Assembly: GCA_013821865.1 (NCBI GenBank)
Contig: PNJM01000138.1
Location: forward strand, 1-7,110
From: Rhodocyclaceae bacterium
GTDB taxonomy: Bacteria > Pseudomonadota > Gammaproteobacteria > Burkholderiales > Rhodocyclaceae
Direction: 5' to 3'
Length of the DNA stretch: 7,110 nucleotides
The position numbers and the translations under genes are program-made. Positions 5,334 to 7,110 of this stretch are shown one piece after another (the stretch's first letter is position 1; every line of letters starts with the position of its first letter). A model generated the notes under the pieces. It saw only the letters and a list, made by a program, of their open reading frames with translations, searched no databases and had not been told where the DNA came from.

Positions 5334-7110
5334 GGCGCCTCCCGAAGGGCCGCCCCGAGGGAGGTAGCGCCCCCTGTGGGGGCAGCGAACGAAGTGAGCG
5401 TGGGGGCCATATTATCTCCTCGGCACAGTTCCATGATGCGGTCGTAGAGTTCACTCACCTTGAACGGCTTGCCCTGCACCTTGTTCAGGGGCACGACCTC
5501 GCGCAGGTAGCGTTCGCGCAACAACCTGGAGAGCTGTCCGAGATTGAGCTCCGGCACCAGGATGGTCTTGTAGCGCTTCAGTATCTCCCCGAGGTCCGCG
5601 GGGAACGGATTGAGGTGGCGCAGATGCACGTGGGCCACGGATTTTCCTTCGGCCGCCGCCTGCTCCCTGGCTTGGGCGATGGAGCCGTAGGTGCTGCCCC
5701 AGCCGACGACGAGCAGGTCGCCGGATGCCGGCCCTTCCACCTTCAGCGCGGGAATCTCCCCGGCGATGCCGGCGACCTTGGCCGCGCGCACCTCGACCAT
5801 GCGCTGATGGTTCATCGGATCGTGCGAAATGTCGCCGGTGAGGAAATCCTTCTCGAGGCCGCCGATGCGGTGCTCCATGCCCGGCGTGCCGGGCCGCACC
5901 CAGGCCCGCGCCAGGTTCTCGTCGCGCGCATAGGCCTGAAAATCCGCGGGATCAGTGCGGTATTTCACTCCCAGCTTCGGCAGGCCGGCCACGTCCGGAA
6001 TGAGCCAGGGCTCGGCCGCGTTCCCTATGCCGCCGTCGGAGAGCAGAATCACCGGCGTCATGAACTTGACGGCGATGCGGACCGCCTCGATGGCGCAGTC
6101 GAAGCAGTCGGCGGGTGAATTGGCGGCGACCACCGGCACCGGGCATTCTCCGTTGCGGCCATATACCGCCTGCAGCAGGTCGGACTGCTCGATCTTGGTC
6201 GGCAGGCCGGTCGAAGGTCCGCCGCGCTGCACGTTCACGACCACCAGCGGCAGTTCGAGCATGACCGCCAGCCCCAGCGCCTCGGTCTTCAGCGCCATGC
6301 CGGGGCCGGACGTTGTCGTCAGCCCGAGCGAACCGCCGTAGGCCGCGCCGATCGCCGAGCAGATGCCGGCGATCTCGTCCTCGGCCTGGAAAGTGGTGAC
6401 GTTGAAATGCTTCAGCGCGGACAGCTCGTGCAGGATGTCGGTGGCCGGCGTGATCGGATAGGAACCGAGGAACAGCTGGACGCCGGACAGCTCCGAGGCG
6501 GCGACGAAGCCGAGCGCCGCAGCATGGTTGCCCGTGATGCTGCGGTATTTGCCCGGGCTGGCCTCCGCTTCGCGCACCTGGTAAGTCGTGGCGAACAGTT
6601 CGGCGGCGTCGGCATAGGCGTAGCCGGCGCGCAGGGCGATGATGTTGGCCTCGGCGATTTTCGGGTTCTTGGCGAATTTCGCCGTGATGTCGGAAATTTC
6701 CTTGTCCAGCGGCCGGCTGTAGAGGCACAGCATGATGCCGAGCGCGTAATAGTTCTTGCAGCGGCCCACTTCCTTCTTCGACAGCCCGGAGTCGCGCAGG
6801 GCGTGGGCCGTGAGTGCCGATATGTCCATCTTGAACACGCGGTAGCCGTCCAGGCTGCCATCCTCGAGCGGATTGCTCGCATAGGCGGCCTTGGCGAGGT
6901 TGTTCTCGCTGAACGCCCCGGTGTTGGCGATGATGATGCCGCCGTGCTTGACGTCGCCGAGGTTGGTCTTCAGCGCCGCCGGGTTCATTGCCACCAGCAC
7001 GTCGGGCGCATCGCCCGAGGTGAACACCGGGCGCGAGGAATACTGGATCTGGTAGCCGGAAACGCCGAACAGCGTGCCGGAAGGAGCGCGGATTTCCGAG
7101 GGGTAATCCG
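5330..7110 (-). CDS. korA: 2-oxoacid:ferredoxin oxidoreductase alpha subunit (gamma-alpha fusion), 5' end outside window
   Basis: There are 592 visible residues, and the frame is open to the right edge. It starts mid-domain (DYPSEIRAPSGTLFGVSG), so the GTG at 7027 is not the start; perhaps a few dozen residues are missing. The N-terminal part (visible 1 to about 185) is the gamma domain (MNPAALKTN, IIIANTGAF). It is followed by the alpha pyrimidine-binding domain with GSYPITPATDIL (about 216-226), QAEDEIAG, TTSGPG and RGGPSTGLPT (about 295-304), and then the C-terminal transketolase-type domain ending near KVSELYDRIMELCRGDN. This fused architecture, paired with a separate beta subunit, is that of KorA in Thauera and other bacteria. 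The last 26 codons (5410-5333, MAPTLTSFAAPTGG...) are encoded by a dispersed repeat and look like an added tail. The enzyme is cytoplasmic and partners with KorB and the ferredoxin gene downstream. Confidence 0.93.
   Translation of the reverse strand, partial: DYPSEIRAPSGTLFGVSGYQIQYSSRPVFTSGDAPDVLVAMNPAALKTNLGDVKHGGIIIANTGAFSENNLAKAAYASNPLEDGSLDGYRVFKMDISALTAHALRDSGLSKKEVGRCKNYYALGIMLCLYSRPLDKEISDITAKFAKNPKIAEANIIALRAGYAYADAAELFATTYQVREAEASPGKYRSITGNHAAALGFVAASELSGVQLFLGSYPITPATDILHELSALKHFNVTTFQAEDEIAGICSAIGAAYGGSLGLTTTSGPGMALKTEALGLAVMLELPLVVVNVQRGGPSTGLPTKIEQSDLLQAVYGRNGECPVPVVAANSPADCFDCAIEAVRIAVKFMTPVILLSDGGIGNAAEPWLIPDVAGLPKLGVKYRTDPADFQAYARDENLARAWVRPGTPGMEHRIGGLEKDFLTGDISHDPMNHQRMVEVRAAKVAGIAGEIPALKVEGPASGDLLVVGWGSTYGSIAQAREQAAAEGKSVAHVHLRHLNPFPADLGEILKRYKTILVPELNLGQLSRLLRERYLREVVPLNKVQGKPFKVSELYDRIMELCRGDNMAPTLTSFAAPTGGATSLGAALREAP
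5334..5407. repeat. Dispersed betaproteobacterial-type repeat at the korA/korB junction
   Basis: Read on the minus strand it runs CCCCCACGCTCACTTCGTTC, then GCTGCCCCC ACA GGGGGCGC, then CTACCTCCCTCGGGGCGG and CCCTTCGGGAGG. It contains a perfect 6-bp hairpin (5369-5374 with 5378-5383, 3-nt loop) and a second pairing, CCTCCC (5338-5343) with GGGAGG (5359-5364). I recognise the 'ctcacttcgttcgctgcccc' core as a widespread intergenic repeat of Betaproteobacteria; this is from memory and was not searched. Here it is read through in frame as the end of korA and supplies the korB ribosome binding site. It is unrelated in sequence to the two CCCTCTCC hairpins. Confidence 0.6.

Noticed and set aside
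5330..7027. Taking GTG at 7027 as the korA start
   Set aside because: The frame is open to the right edge, and the upstream codons read PSEIRAPSGTLFGVSGYQIQ, which is conserved gamma-domain sequence, so the real start is outside the window.

Overview
The window is high-GC bacterial DNA. It looks like a betaproteobacterium, probably a denitrifying degrader of aromatic or other recalcitrant compounds (Thauera/Aromatoleum/Sterolibacterium-like). This is inferred from three things: a fused two-subunit KorA/KorB 2-oxoacid:ferredoxin oxidoreductase beside an Allochromatium-type 2[4Fe-4S] ferredoxin, the start of a PadB-like molybdenum enzyme, and a dispersed intergenic repeat of a kind I associate with Betaproteobacteria. 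Genus and GC content were not computed.

Layout, right to left, because most genes are on the minus strand. (1) korA (5' end outside the window), korB and a ferredoxin gene form one operon, 7110 to 4035. korA and korB overlap by ATGA, and a dispersed repeat sits across their junction. (2) A 12-bp-arm hairpin follows the ferredoxin stop. (3) A plus-strand vapBC toxin-antitoxin pair (3202-3833) lies between the two metabolic operons. Its promoter region contains a perfect 24-bp palindrome. (4) A GTG-started, 694-residue NDP-forming acyl-CoA synthetase-like protein and a FlK-type hotdog thioesterase form a second minus-strand operon (2986-482). Upstream of it is a perfect FNR-type box. (5) A second copy of the same hairpin architecture follows the thioesterase. 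(6) A 334-bp stretch without a conventional gene (148-481) holds an AT-rich promoter region with two palindromes and a tiny ORF with a strong Shine-Dalgarno. (7) The first 49 codons of a molybdopterin oxidoreductase run off the left edge.

Gaps without a conventional gene: 2987-3201 is the divergent regulatory region, and 3834-4034 holds the hairpin plus a possible gene remnant.

How the genes may work together (inference): the KorAB/ferredoxin pair makes low-potential reduced ferredoxin and acyl-CoA from a 2-oxoacid. In Thauera-type anaerobic aromatic degraders this supplies electrons to benzoyl-CoA reductase. A PadB-like enzyme, a CoA-ligase-like protein and a thioesterase nearby also suggest an anaerobic alpha-oxidation route (arylacetyl-CoA to aryl-2-oxoacid to aroyl-CoA), in which KorAB could do the 2-oxoacid step. 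The most unusual items are the synthetase's ATP-grasp region, which lacks its nucleotide-binding front half and any histidine there, and the FlK triad in this context. Also notable are the repeat that supplies korA's last 26 codons and korB's ribosome binding site, and the FNR box.
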